Positions 51,994 to 63,946 of a stretch of 64,000 nucleotides of DNA are shown piece after piece. How positions within the stretch are numbered: position 1 is the first letter of the stretch; each line of letters opens with the position of its first letter. The notes below the pieces were generated by a model. That model did no database searches, had not been told where the DNA came from, and worked only from the letters and a program-made list of their open reading frames with translations. The stretch is from Actinomortierella ambigua (Eukaryota; Mortierellomycota; Mortierellomycetes; Mortierellales; Mortierellaceae). The stretch lies in assembly GCA_016098155.1 (NCBI GenBank), contig JAAAJB010000018.1, forward strand, positions 64,577 through 128,576, in the 5' to 3' direction. Both the position numbers and the translations under genes were made by a program.

Positions 51994-54900
51994 TCATCCG
52001 CTCTCCTCATGTGTCGAGTCGAGAGGCGAATATTCGAGCCCAACGAGCCGATGCAGGTTGCTTTCAAACTCCTGCGTCGCCTCTTGCTCCGCCTTCGCCA
52101 GTCGCCGCTCCAGCGACCGGATCTGCGCCTGCCACGCCTGCTTCTGCTTTTCGTACGCGCCTCGGACTTCACGCTCATCCAAAGGCCGGTCTGCCTCATC
52201 ATCATCGTCAGCCTCATTCTCTTCTCGACGACTCAAGGCTGCTGTCAGATCCAAGCCATCGACGACACGAAGCAACCGTGTGCATTCTCGCCGATGCCGC
52301 TGGGCCTCCAGCACCGCCGCCTGGCAGCGGTGATCGAGCTCCTGTTCCCTTACACGCCACGCCTCGCGGGACTCGTCCAACTCGCGGTCATGTCCTTCCT
52401 GTTGTTCCTGCAGCCGCTCGACCTGGCCCTGCAACTGATCCATGGCAATGAGCTGGTCCTGGACCTTGGCCTTGAGGAATTTGGCGCGCCAGCGGGCCTC
52501 GTCGCGCTCCTTCTCCATCAGTAAATTATCGCGCTGGACTTGGCCCTGGATCTGTTGTTGGATCTCCCGTTGCACGCCCAGTTGCTGCTCCATCGTCTCC
52601 AGCTCCGCCTTGAGCTTCTCCATCATCAGCTGCGTCTCCTCCTCGTGCTCGATCGACTGTCGCGTCAGCGCATCCGCATGGTCCGCCACCATCTGGTCCA
52701 GCAACTGCTGATGCTTCGTCTGCAGCTCTTCCATCGCCCGCAGATGCTGCTTCTCCACCAGCGACGCATGGGCCGATTGTCGCTTGATCGATTCTTGGAG
52801 CGCTCGGTATTGTTGCTCCTCTTGCTCTGCTCGAAGCTGTGCCTTCTCGAGCTCTCGCTCCACCTCTTGTCGCTGCGCTACCTCGGCGTCGCGTTCCGCT
52901 TGCAGGTCTTGGAGCTGCTGGCGCAGTAGATGGACCGCCTCTTCCTGATGGTCGCCGGATGGCGTTGACGGCGATAATGACGACGACGACGACGAAGCTT
53001 CATAAAGTCGCTGTTGTACGCCTGCAAGCTCGTCTTGGAGATGCATCTTGTCCTCTCGGGCCAGCGTGAGCTCACGCTCGAGCTCTGTCCGTGTTTGCTG
53101 GAGCGACTCGAGTTCAAGTTCAAGGGTCTCGATGCGCAACAGGCTGTTTTTGCTATTGTCATCATCGTTGTCCTCTCGCCATCGATTGGTCCTAGTAGAG
53201 TGGCCATCGCCACCATCGCCATTATCACCATCGTCACGCATTGGCGGCGTTCCCTTCGCCTTTTCCACTTCTAAAGCCGCGACGCGCGCCTGGAGAGCAT
53301 CGCGCTCCTGGACAAGTAGCGTCATTTGCGATTTCAGGTCGGCACTGTCGCGCAGGTTCGTCGTCATGTGGTGTTCGGCCGTCTCGAGCTCCTTTTCCAG
53401 ACTATGCACACGCTGCTTGAGTCGCGTCACCTGCTGTGGGCTGGAGATGGCGCTGGATGTCGACGGTGGCGACTGTGAAGGCGTGAAAGATGACAGCGAC
53501 GAGGACGATGGGGGAGAAGAAGGTGCAGGGGTAGTAGTAGCAGTGGTAGTAGTAGTAGTAGTGGTGGTGGTGACGGCCGTCATTGCCATCGACGCCATAG
53601 AGGAGCTGTTGCTACCGTTGCTATCGCGGTCATGGGTTCGTTCGCGTTGATGGCGCCACGACTTTGACGAGGAGGATCCAGTATGGCTGCTGCTACCTCC
53701 GCTAGCAGGCGGGGCTGAAGGAGGGAAGGGAGCCAAGGGGAGTGGGGGGAGTGGCGCTGACGCCAGATCGCCTGCCAAGGCGACCAACTCGCTGTCGACG
53801 GCAACAAAGCTGCCGACCCCACCGCCGCTGCAAGCTGTGCCATCGCTGGTGTATCCCGTCAGTAGCTGGTCCTTGTTGGCACCGCCAAGCGACATTTTGC
53901 GGGTTCTTCGAGCATGCATGGTCGTGGTGTTGGCTGGGGCCGAGGATGATGGCGGCGGCGGCGGTGGCAAAGGTGATAGAGGTGGTGGTGGCGTGGTTCC
54001 CATAAGGTTGCGATCCATTGACATAGCTGAGCTGGCCGACGTCGTGGAGCCGGCGCGCGAGCGGCCGCTACTGTTCACCGCGACTCCCACAGGTGCCATG
54101 AGTGTGTTGGAGGAGGAGGTAGATGTTGATGGTGGTGGTGGCACAGTGGAAGGGGGCGTGGTTTGAGGTGGTGGTGGGAGAGAAATCGTCGCTGTCGTGC
54201 GCGGGAGAGCACTCTTGCGCATGATTGGGGACGACGATGGCGGTGGGGCCGGGCCCGGGGGAGGGCGGATTGTGCTGCTATTGTTGGCACTGCTGTTATT
54301 CACGTTATTAGGTGTCGTTGGACGATGGCGGGGGGTAGGAGTCGTCGAGCGACTAGTCGGCGTTAGTGGGCGACGGGGAATTGTTGGTGAGCTGGGGCTC
54401 AGCGGCTGTTGCCGAGACGACTCTTTGAAGGTTGATGGAGATGGCTCATTCTCTTCGGTGCTATTATGTCCAACTGCCGATGCCGTGGTCGTGGTTGATA
54501 TTGCTGGGGTATGCGAATCATCATGGCGAGCATGTCGAACCCGAGCCTCCTCTCTAGACCTGCGGCCCCCTGAACCCGAGCGCACTGTCGTGGCCGATGT
54601 GCTATTGAGCTGTTCAAGCTGAAGCTGGAGCTGACGAATCTCATCGTCATCCTCACCAGCAGGAGCGCTAGCATTGGCAATGGCTTCTGCGCGAGAAGAG
54701 GGCATGGTAGGGGGCGGTGGAATAAACCCAGCTATGTCATCTTCGACCAGCATTACTGGGGCCTTTAGAGGGGCAGACACGGGTGTCATAGGTGATTGCG
54801 ACTGTGTTTCCTCTTGTTGGTGCTGCTCGTTCACATACTCGGTAGTGAAGGTTGTCTCGACCTGATCTGGGTCAGCCAGGGCTGCCAAGAAAGGCTTGTT

Positions 54901-57440
54901 GGGATGTTCATCCTCCGGAGAAGGCGGCGTCAGCGTGTAACTGTTACGGAGATGCGATTTCTGAGGAGGGCTCATGGCCGACTTGAGTCCATTGATGGCG
55001 GTGTTGACATGCCCCGAAGTGCCAGAGCGCTGTTGGGTGGGTGTGGACGGATTCGGCATTTCATCCCGCATGCTGGTGCGGCTACTACGTCGGCTTCCTA
55101 CAACTGACGAGCCGTAAAGCTGTTGACTATCCCGACGGTTAGCGGAATGGTGTTGAGGCATTGACGAACCGTCCGGTGCGTCTTCTTCCAAGGCCATGGT
55201 ATGCAGTAAATGTCGCTTCATATCAGTAGAGTTGCGGTACTCGCTGCGTGCCATATAATTCTTGACGGAGGCTACGCTACTGGTGCTGGTTCTGCGGCTC
55301 AGATCCGTTGTACTGCTGTAATGGTGTTGGGCGTACACGGATGCGGCTGGAGGTGGCGGCATGGGCTGACTCGGTGGCGGTGGCGGTGGTGGCACAATAG
55401 GAGGCGGAGGTCTTGTTGGAGGCAGAGAGAGGTCACTATGATCGAGGTTGTTACTGCTACGGTCGGCCGCAGCATTGTTGTCCAGGGTACCATCCCACGA
55501 ATTCTTTCGGGGCATCGCAGCAGCCGAAGGAGGGGGAGGGGGCACATAGCCCATCGTCTCGGCTGTTCCACCATAAATGTCGGTCGCCAACGTATCATGT
55601 TGGGTCTTTGGCTCAGGCGCCAGGCGCTGTCGCCAGGATGAAGTGCGTTCAAGACCCTCGATAATATCTGAGCGGGCCACCACCGACTCTACCTCCCATG
55701 ATCGCCTTTGGTCGCTGGCATGATGGTTGTCGGGCGCATTGACGTTTTGGGACCGTGGGACACGGCTGTTTCCTGGGGGATTGCCAAAGGTGTTGTCGTC
55801 AATAGCGTAGCGCATCTCCATCGCCTTTGCAATTTCCTATTAGAAAACCCCAAAATTAAAAATAAAAGAATTGTCGATTTTTTTTAGATTATGCATGATA
55901 GGTCATCATCCCATTCGCCGAGTGAAAACCAATACGAACAACACAACCATGTGTATTACCTTGGGAGAAATACCACCGCTGCTCCGACGCTTCAATTCTT
56001 CCACAGCATTGGATGCAGGCAATGTCCTCAGTGCTGCAGGCAAGCTGCTTCGTCGACGAAGTTTGCGCTCTTCTACCGTCATCAAGGATGCGTTTGGCGA
56101 TCGAGCTCTTACCACGGGCCTGATCTCTGGGTCGAGGTACGATGCCTCGTCTGCCGCCTCCAATATAAGATCGGGGTGATGCCGGGACTGCTGCTGCTGC
56201 TGTTTGCGGGCCTGGCGAGCGGCGCGAGATGCCTGACGGTCCTGTTCGGTCCGGCGATGAGTACGGCCGGCAGAGGGTCCCAAAGGAGGTGAGGCAATCT
56301 TTTGGAGCATCTCCTCGTACTGGTCAATCGAGGGAAGGTTCTCGTGGTCTGAAGGAGCAGCAGCACCGGCAGGATGGTGATGATGAAGGTGGGGATGATG
56401 AGGAGGGTGCTGATCGCCTCCTCGGCCAGACCCATTGGAGCGAAGCGAGCCTTCCATCGATACTCGCTCCTCCTGCGACGACTGGCGGTAGGATGGAATG
56501 TCGTTGGAGTGCCGAGGTGGGCGGGGCGATGGCTGCTCTGACTGTTGGAGATGGGCTGCATTGCCCAGGAGTGACGATGAGCGAGATTGGTAGGTGGGTC
56601 TGTAGGTGGGTTGCTGCTCCACCTGTTGCTGGGTGACGCCGTAGGCACCAAAGTAGTCTTGCTGCGGGTGTTGGTGAGGATGTTGAGCAGAGCCCTGCTG
56701 GAACATGTCGAGATTTAGTTCTTCGGATGGGCGAGGAGGACGGGCAGGAGGTACGGTCGAGTTGTTCGAGCCAGAACGCGAGCGACCTGAGGCAGGGTTA
56801 CCAGCATTATGAATGCTGTTGGTATCGCTACCAGCCTGTGAGGAAAGGTGATGGTGGGGGTGGGGGTGCGACTGCTGAGACCAGGATTGATTGCTTGCTG
56901 TACTTAAAACGCTGGAATGCCCCTTGTTGGTCGGAATGTATTGGTTCTGGTTTTGGTAACCGCTCGAGAACTGCCCCTGTGGACTGGTGCTGTAGTTGAA
57001 ATTGCCACCAGCGAGGCTGCTCGCGTTGCTGCCTGAGCGCATCCTGGAGGACTGAATGGTGCCTGTACTGTCGGTCGAAACTCCATACTGAGCCCGACCG
57101 TAGGGTTGAGCGTGCTGTGGTGGGTTGCGGTGGTACATGGCCGATTGTGTGGGAGAGACTGACATCTGAGCACCAGGGGGGAGGAGAGGGTGTGTGTTGA
57201 GAGCAGCGGGGGCAGAGGGGGGGTGGGAGGAGAGACAGGTGGTCAGACTGAGATGAAAAAAAGGTGGCCGCTTGAGAGTATTACATGGCTTGTCTGCCAT
57301 GGTACTAATGAGCACAAACTTACCGGGTCGTGCTCATAGTCATGTGGAGCATTCTGCTGCTGTTGGTTGTGATTCCATGTGGTCTGGCCATATTGATCAT
57401 ACTTGAAGGTGCTCGTGTTTGAGCCATTGTAAGAGGACAT
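51994..57440 (-). CDS. Very large low-complexity protein with C-terminal coiled coil
   Basis: Exons 57440-57324, 57165-55960 and 55836-51994 join in phase into 1721 residues. The first ~440 residues are Gln/His/Ser/Asn-rich with a conserved-looking patch NLPSIDQYEEMLQKIASPP. Residues 450-1240 are disordered and rich in Ser/Pro/Thr, with several polyproline stretches (near residues 590 and 1065) of the kind bound by profilin, SH3 or WW domains, and a polythreonine run near 1205. Residues about 1245-1690 form a long Glu/Gln/Arg-rich coiled coil starting VTRLKQRVHSLEKELETAE. No catalytic domain or membrane segment is visible. The composition suggests a scaffold for polarity, the cytoskeleton or the septum, which is inference only. 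I do not recognise an orthologue. Confidence 0.85.
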
Positions 57441-59377
57441 GATGATGTTGGGATGAGGGAAGGCGAGGGAAGGGGGCGGGAGAAATGGAGGATTAGGGTG
57501 AGGAGAGTGAGTAACCAGAGGGATGGAATCACCTCGGTGGAGAATGAGACGAACGAGGGATGGTGGAGGGGGAGGGGAGGGGAAGGAGACAAAGACGATG
57601 AAAAGAAAGAGAATGCGAGGGAGTTATTTTTTTCTTCAATAATAAAGTACAAGGCTGAAAGCAAACTCAGGCAAATAAATGACTGTGAAACATTCGCCCG
57701 TTGGGGTTGTGTCCCTGAAAAAATGGGTATGTCTGCAGCGACAACCACCATCAACAGCAGCAGGAACAACAAATGGCATTTACCCCTTTCAACGAAACGG
57801 GCATCAGTAGTACTCTAGCAGCATCAGTTGCATCAACATCAGCATTGGATCCCTGAGCCAATATCTCGGTGGGCCCAATCTTGGTTGCAGAGTACTTTAC
57901 ATTCTCCGTCCTTGTTTCCAGCTATTTTTTATTCTTGCTATCCTTCTCACTGTGACCACTGGGTCCAGAGGTGTTTCGCCCTGAATCACGAAAGAGGAAG
58001 GAGATGAGTAAGAGGTTGCTCCTCCCCCCCTCCCCCCAAACTGGGGTAAACAGGTACGCAGACAAGCGACGGGGTGGCGTTCAGAGCCACCACCTTCTGG
58101 TTCATGTTCGATGGAGGACTGAGAGCAAGTGTACCACCACTCGTGTTTAAAAAAAAACCCAACGTTGTCAATCAACAAAGACAGACAACACCAAGAATCT
58201 CTTTGCCCAACAACGAAAATGGATGACCAAACCGACCAGAAAATATGAGCAAAAGGGCTGCTCTGGTCAGCCATGCTTAACTGTATTGGCTACCTTTAAC
58301 TTTTTTGATGTGAGCCCTGGAGTATCCATCTCTACCCCTAGCCCCTTACATTTCCCTGTTCTCGTAATAGACAACGTGGCTCGTGGTGTACACCAATGCC
58401 TGGGCTGTCTGCCACCACAATTTATCCTGGCTTTTGAAATAGTGCATCCGAGTAGGTCGCCACTCTTTTGTGCAACACACACCATGCAAGCCCAAATGAA
58501 GGGTACACAAGAGTAGTGTTTGGTGCGGTGTGTTTCCATGGAAGCAGATGTTTGCGTCTCGTCCAAACCATGTGACCTGGATACAAAGACGCGAGACGCG
58601 ACTTTTCTCTCTCTCTCTCCTCTCTCTCTCACACTCGCCTTCACTGCGCCTGTCTCCTTTTGTTCTATGCTCGCATCGCCTCCTTCTGACCTGAAAGGAG
58701 CTGCTCATGTTTGTACTTCAAGGAAAGCCTCCTGTGAAATCAAAAAAAAAGTTTTCTACGCGCACTTTAGTGTTGGCTGACACAGGGAAAGAGTGATCGG
58801 GGGAGCCCCGATGAGAGGGAGGGAGGAGGAGTCAATAAGCCCTCTCCCTGAAGTTCCGAAGGGTGCAAAAGAGACAGATAGAAGTACTCTAAAATCACCT
58901 TTGTCCTAGGAAGCCATCACAGGCCTCCGCTGCCGGCCCCACGTACGTACTGTAACTGCACTCCTTTATGCACGCACCCGCCCTTTTTTTTTGGCCCTTC
59001 TTTAGAGTCAACTCCTTGTTGTTTGTTCGTGTATGCTGGACCATCCAACCCCCGTCTCACCCCTTCTCTCTCTCTCTCTCGTCTCCTCTCTTCCTGATAG
59101 CCTATTCAAAGCTCCTGGGCCTGTACGTACAGTACAGCGGGATATATGTATCATCTCTTTGCCTTTCTTCTCAATCTCCTTCTGCGTTTTTTTTTCTTTT
59201 TCATTGTTCCACTCTGCCCTGTTACTCCGCCCACCTTTGTCTACCGTTTGCCGAGCTACTCCTCTCTTTCTCCTCCTCTCTAACTCTCTTTCAAATCACC
59301 CACCATCCACTTGCATCTCGCACACACACAAACACACACTCTCTCTCTCTCTCCCTAGTTTCCGTAGTCTATTCACC
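57441..59377. other. Divergent intergenic region
   Basis: 1.9 kb between the large coiled-coil gene and the Kre9-like gene, holding both promoters. The last 300 bases before the Kre9-like ATG are strongly pyrimidine-rich with CT repeats. No gene was seen. Confidence 0.5.
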
Positions 59378-60098
59378 ATGAAAATCTCCTCTCTCTTGAC
59401 CATTACTTCTTTGGCCTCTGCCTGTTTTGCCGACGTGTGGGTCACGTCTCCTACTGCAGGCAAGAAAGGGGAAAATGAGTGGTCCGAATCCCCTTTTTCT
59501 GACACATTCGAGTAGAAAGACCTAACCTTTATTTTTTTTTCTTGGCTACTGACTGATCGTAGACACACGATGGCCGATTGGTGGCAAAACCGTAGTCACC
59601 TGGAAGCTCAAGGGGGGGCCTTACAAAGGGAACGAGGTGGCCGACATCTATCTCGTCGGCGGCGACTACAAAGCCTACCAACGTATCGAGAGGCTTGGCA
59701 AGGCTGTACCCCTCTCCAACAAGAAGCTCGCCATCCCATCCGTATCCAAAGTCCAATGTGGTGGTACTTGCACAATCCAATTCTCTATCCCCCATGGCAC
59801 TGATTTCTACTCTCACAACTTTACCATTGCTCCTCAAGCTGAACTGCAACCAAACCCTTCGACATCGGTGGTCGGAGGAGCAGGAGGAAGCGGCGGTAGT
59901 ACCAATGGGGGTGGTGCGACAACCATGGGTGGTAGCGGTGCTGGTACGGCTGGAGCCAACTCACAGTCGCAGCAGGCGCGTGTTCAGAGTGTCACCACCG
60001 GCGGAGCAGCAGGTATGCCGGTGTCGTCGACATCCTTGGCCTCAATTGCGATGACGAGTGTCCTTGCTGCTGCAAGCATTGCTCTCAACTTTTTGTAA
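59378..60098 (+). CDS. GPI-anchored Kre9/Knh1-like cell-wall protein
   Basis: Exons 59378-59459 and 59563-60098 give 205 residues. A signal peptide of about 18 residues is followed by the Kre9/Knh1 N-terminal domain: VWVTSPTADTRWPIGGKTVVTW at the start, ADIYLVGGD in the middle and CGGTCTIQFSIPHGTDFYSHNFTI at the end (to about residue 130). A Gly/Ser/Thr-rich linker leads to a hydrophobic C-terminus (LASIAMTSVLAAASIALNFL) that fits a GPI-attachment signal. Members of this domain family take part in beta-1,6-glucan assembly or wall adhesion. The intron uses a GC donor (CAG/GCAAGA), the only one that restores the conserved DTRWP motif; without splicing the frame stops after 46 residues. Confidence 0.85.
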
Positions 60099-60505
60099 AA
60101 GAGACACACCCAACACCAAAAAAGATTATGTCCTTTCTCGCTGGAACAAGGGGGCCATGTGTCCGTTGGCAACTCTTTTGTTCGGCTTCGCCAAATTTGT
60201 ACGACTTTCTATTTCATGTCCTTTTCGAGATTGACAATCAATTTCCCAACAGACACACATTTATGTACAACCATCACGCTGTTTCTTGCAATACTTCCGC
60301 CTTTTTTCTTATCATTCACGTCAATACACTTTACCATAGGTTGGTAGTTTTTTTTTCTTTAAACATAAAGCAAGATGCAAAAATGTGATGTTTTTTTCTT
60401 CTTTTTCAGGGTGTTCTATGGGCGATAGCTTCATGCTATGAATGATTTAGTTGGTCATATCTGTACACGGTTCATCATTGAGGATAAAGAAGGATCCAAG
60501 AAAGA
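60099..60505. other. Intergenic, convergent 3' ends
   Basis: 407 bases between the Kre9-like and MSS51 stop codons; only untranslated and AT-rich sequence was seen. Confidence 0.55.
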
Positions 60506-62221
60506 CTACTCCTGATCACTTGGACGGACGTCATAGCGACGTCCACGGATACCCCAGAGACCCCAGTTGCACTGCGCAGTCTGTTGCAGATCGGTGACAT
60601 TGACCTCATGCTTCAGTGACTTGAACACATTGTCGCGCGGCTTCATCAGCCAGTCCATCTCCAGGCCACAGGTCTCGAGCTCCTGGAGATCGTTCTCAAC
60701 ATCCGTCTGATTAAAACCGGTACCAAAAATGGCGCACTTGGTGTCCAGCAACAGCGGGATCGTCGGCTTCCACATGCCCTTGGTCGCCGGGTGGGCCAGG
60801 CCCGGTGAGAAGAGGAAGAACACGTCAAAGTAAGGGTTGAAGGGCCCTGCCTCGGCATGGTAGGCCTCATAACGGGACTTGTCATACACAAACGTCATGT
60901 TTTCGAAATGCATGTGTTGGTGATCGCCCTTGCCCGCCCTCGTCGCCGGAATCGCGTCCGGTCCTACAAAATGAATCTGGAACGCCGTCGACGGGAACAA
61001 GTACGCCAGTTGCGACCACACGTGCGGTGGCAGCTGGCTCTCGGCGCGTGCGCCCAAACAGAACACTCGCACCGTGTTCGTCGCTGTCGTCTTGAGCTCG
61101 CCTCCCGAGGCCGATCCTGCCAGTCGAGTTGGATGCAGTGTGTGGCGGAGTGCTATGTCATGATAGAGGGGAAAAGTGAGTGGGAGAAAGAGAGAGAGAG
61201 AGAGAGATGAGGAGAAAGTAGAAAGTGAGTGACGTGCGGTTTAGACTCTTTGCCTCCATCTTCTTTCAACACCTGCTTCTTCTTCTGCTGCACATAAAGA
61301 CTCTTCTGTCAATGTGAATGGGGTTTACCTGCCAAGGACTTCAATCCTTCTACTGTGAGATCCTTGCCAAGCTGATATGGTGAAGATTGGTGGAGGACGG
61401 AGGCGACGGTCATTGGGTAGGTCAGCACATGCGAGACGTGTCGCATCGACCGCTCCGAGTTCATGCTGAGAAATCCACGCGTGTACAAGAATGTGTCCCA
61501 ATTGCTCAAGTTGACGGCCTCATCGCGATGCTGTCTGCCTAAGTTGGTTTTGTTATGTCGTCGGAGAAAAAGTACAAATCATGTCAGCAACGATAGAACG
61601 ACTGCGTAGCGCAGCTATATTTTTTTTCCGGTGTTCCCATTGCCACATATTTTTTTTACCTGGAAACTCAAACTCTTTGAGCCGACGACCAGATCGCAGA
61701 TCATGCTCGTCCTCGTTGACCTGCCGAAGAGTGGAGCAGACATGCTGGTGGTTGTGCTTGCCCTGGTGGTAGTGGTCTTCGGAACAATGGGTTGGGTAGC
61801 CACAGTCTGGACATTCATAGACGGGGGGTTGGCTCTTTTCGGTTGGGTGTTGATCCTTGCAGACGGGACAGGTTCCGTGGCTATGGATCCACTCGGCCTT
61901 TTGGCGCACAGGAGCCAAGGGCGACTTGCTCAGTGGGTAGAAGAGAGGCTTTTCCTCGAGGGCGGGTTCAAACTGGCTGCTGAATCGATCATTGCCGAAT
62001 GTGGTGTTGGCGACGGCAGTGGCCTTTTTGGCATTGAACCATGATCGGAGCGACAGGTGGCGGCGAGGAACGAGGGCGAATGCGGAGGAGGAAGAGAGAC
62101 GAGGGGAGGTGGCGGAGATGGCAGTGCGTGTGGATGAGGCTGCTGTGGGGAATGAGGCGGTGGTGGAGTGCCTCAGTGCCTGGTGGGGGGCATTGGCCAG
62201 CGAGCGCAGTCGAGAAGCCAT
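60506..62221 (-). CDS. MSS51: Mss51-type mitochondrial zinc-finger protein
   Basis: Exons 62221-61660, 61538-61329 and 61152-60506 give 472 residues. In yeast Mss51 is the translational activator of COX1 mRNA and chaperone of newly made Cox1 in the mitochondrial matrix. The N-terminal ~75 residues are Ser/Ala/Arg-rich without acidic residues early on, as in a mitochondrial presequence. The zinc finger runs from CPVCKDQHP through YECPDCGYPTHC to HNHQHVC (about residues 120-165); its two CP pairs correspond to the heme-regulatory CPx motifs of yeast Mss51. HRDEAVNLSNWDTFLYTRGF follows, as in the family, then a C-terminal Mss51 domain. The ATG chosen is the first in frame with the presequence. 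It shares a short promoter with the divergent E2 gene. Confidence 0.92.
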
Positions 62222-62529
62222 GAATGCAGGTCGAGGGAATGAGAGGTTGGGAGGATTAAGGAACAAATGCAGTCAACAAGTCGTTTTCGGTAGAGGTAAG
62301 ATGTGTGTGGTTCCTGAAACCTAGAAAGCGAAGAGTGCTTGTGCAGCCACAAAGAAGAGGCAGAGCGAGAGAGTCACAGACTCGAAGTGGCAATGGGTCA
62401 TACTTTTCTTCTTCTTCTTCTTCTTCCTCCTTTCTGCTTGTTCTTCTCCACTACATTCCCTCTTGGTCTCTCTCTCTCTCTCTCTACTCCCCACACCACC
62501 CCTACTCCCCGCCCGACGACTTTGTCCCA
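62222..62529. promoter_or_regulatory. Bidirectional promoter MSS51 / E2 enzyme
   Basis: Only 308 bases separate the two divergent start codons. The E2 side has CT-rich runs (TTC and TC repeats) directly before the ATG. No named element was identified. Confidence 0.6.
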
Positions 62530-63868
62530 ATGTCCAACGCCGTCATCTTGCGCCTCACGCGCGAGATTTCAGAGTTTCAAAAGAACCCTGAGCACCAGAT
62601 TTACCTCCACTTTGGTACTGCATGCAACACTTGTTCATGACCCTTTCTGCTCCCATTTCAACCACTGCGAATGTGCAAGCAAGGTCCCAACGGCTTTGGC
62701 TTGTTGTTCATGGCATTTAACAGTTGTCTATGGTCTAGCTTTGTCTAGCTTGGTTTGGCTTGGTTTGGCTTAGCTCGGCCTGGCTTGGCCTGGCCAGACA
62801 TACCTCGCCCAGCTTGCTTACCTCGCCCAGCTTGCTTACCTGCCCACTCTGTTTCTCACTTTTTTCCTTACACTCTGGAACAACCGGCGTTTGTGTACTC
62901 CATAGATGACTCGGACGTGATGAATATCAAGGCCATGATCACTGGTCCTCCAGGGACACCGTACGTACACTGCTCATGGCTCGGACCTGTTTGTTGCAGG
63001 CGCTTGTTTGCTCTTATTGTTGTCGATGGCTGGCTGGCTGGCTGGCTGACCTGGCTGACCTGGCTGTGGGAAAGTTGCCCCAAAGGGCGGCTCATAAGGG
63101 AAATAGAGCCAGACAGGAAACCACCTTTCGTCACCAACTTTTACCACAAAACAATAGAAAACAAGGAGGAAGAAATAAGGGGATGAGCGACAGGGGAAAC
63201 CACCTTTGTGCACACGAAGACGGTCAAAGGCTTTTCGTTCATCGTATCCAGTCCCTTGGGCGCTTTCATACTCGTGTGAGGCAGTGATCTTTGAGAGGAA
63301 GGTGTGTGGGCAGTAGTAGACGTCAACCACCGCACGCGGACAGGACGAACAAGATGAAGGCTCGCCTCTCTCCCTCTCCCTCCTTCGCAACTTGTGGCAA
63401 CTGGCACTGTGGGCAGCACCAACGACGGGCATGGTGTCCAGGTTGCCCGTGTCTCCTTCCTCCCCCTTCTCCCCTCGCGGGATTGACGTCCTTTTCTCGT
63501 CCTCTCCTATGCGCCTGATGCCCCCCTTGCTGACTCTCTTCTCTTTTGTTGTTGTTATTGTTGTTTTCCCCCTTCCCTGTCCATTGCTTCGTTCGTTTGT
63601 TTCCCCTCCCCTTTGGACGGCCTGAAACTCTTTCTTCTTCATACCTAGATACTGTCTCGGCCTCTTTGAGTTCTCGCTCCAGTTCCCAAGAGACTATCCC
63701 ACAAACCCTCCTCGAGGTGAGTGGGGGCGCGTGGTTACCGCACAATCATAGACAGTGATATGATTTCTCCCATTGAGCTAACGCAATCACTATCTACTCA
63801 TTCTTCTTTCGGACGACACAGTCCTCGCATTGACGACAAACTATGGCCGAACACGCTTCAACCCCAAC
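62530..63868 (+). CDS. Ubiquitin-conjugating enzyme E2, Ube2Z-like, 3' end missing
   Basis: Exons 62530-62614, 62906-62960, 63649-63716 and 63822-63868 give the first 85 residues; the gene continues past the window. VILRLTREISEFQKNPEHQIYLHF is helix 1, then MNIKAMITGPPGTPY, LGLFEFSLQFPRDYPTNPPR and TTNYGRTRFNPN follow the UBC fold. The TTN-G-TRFNPN wording resembles Ube2Z-type E2s rather than Ubc4/5. The HPN motif is replaced by FNPN, also as in Ube2Z. The catalytic cysteine lies beyond the window. The second exon is placed at the AG of CATAG because this joins HFDDSDVMNIKA without a gap. Introns hold tandem repeats. Confidence 0.85.
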
Positions 63869-63944
63869 GTATGTGCAGCAACTGATGATTAGGTTGATGA
63901 TATGAAATACCGCCAAAGGGATTGGGGTTACCGTCCTCGCGTGC

Positions 63945-63946
<2 letters not shown>

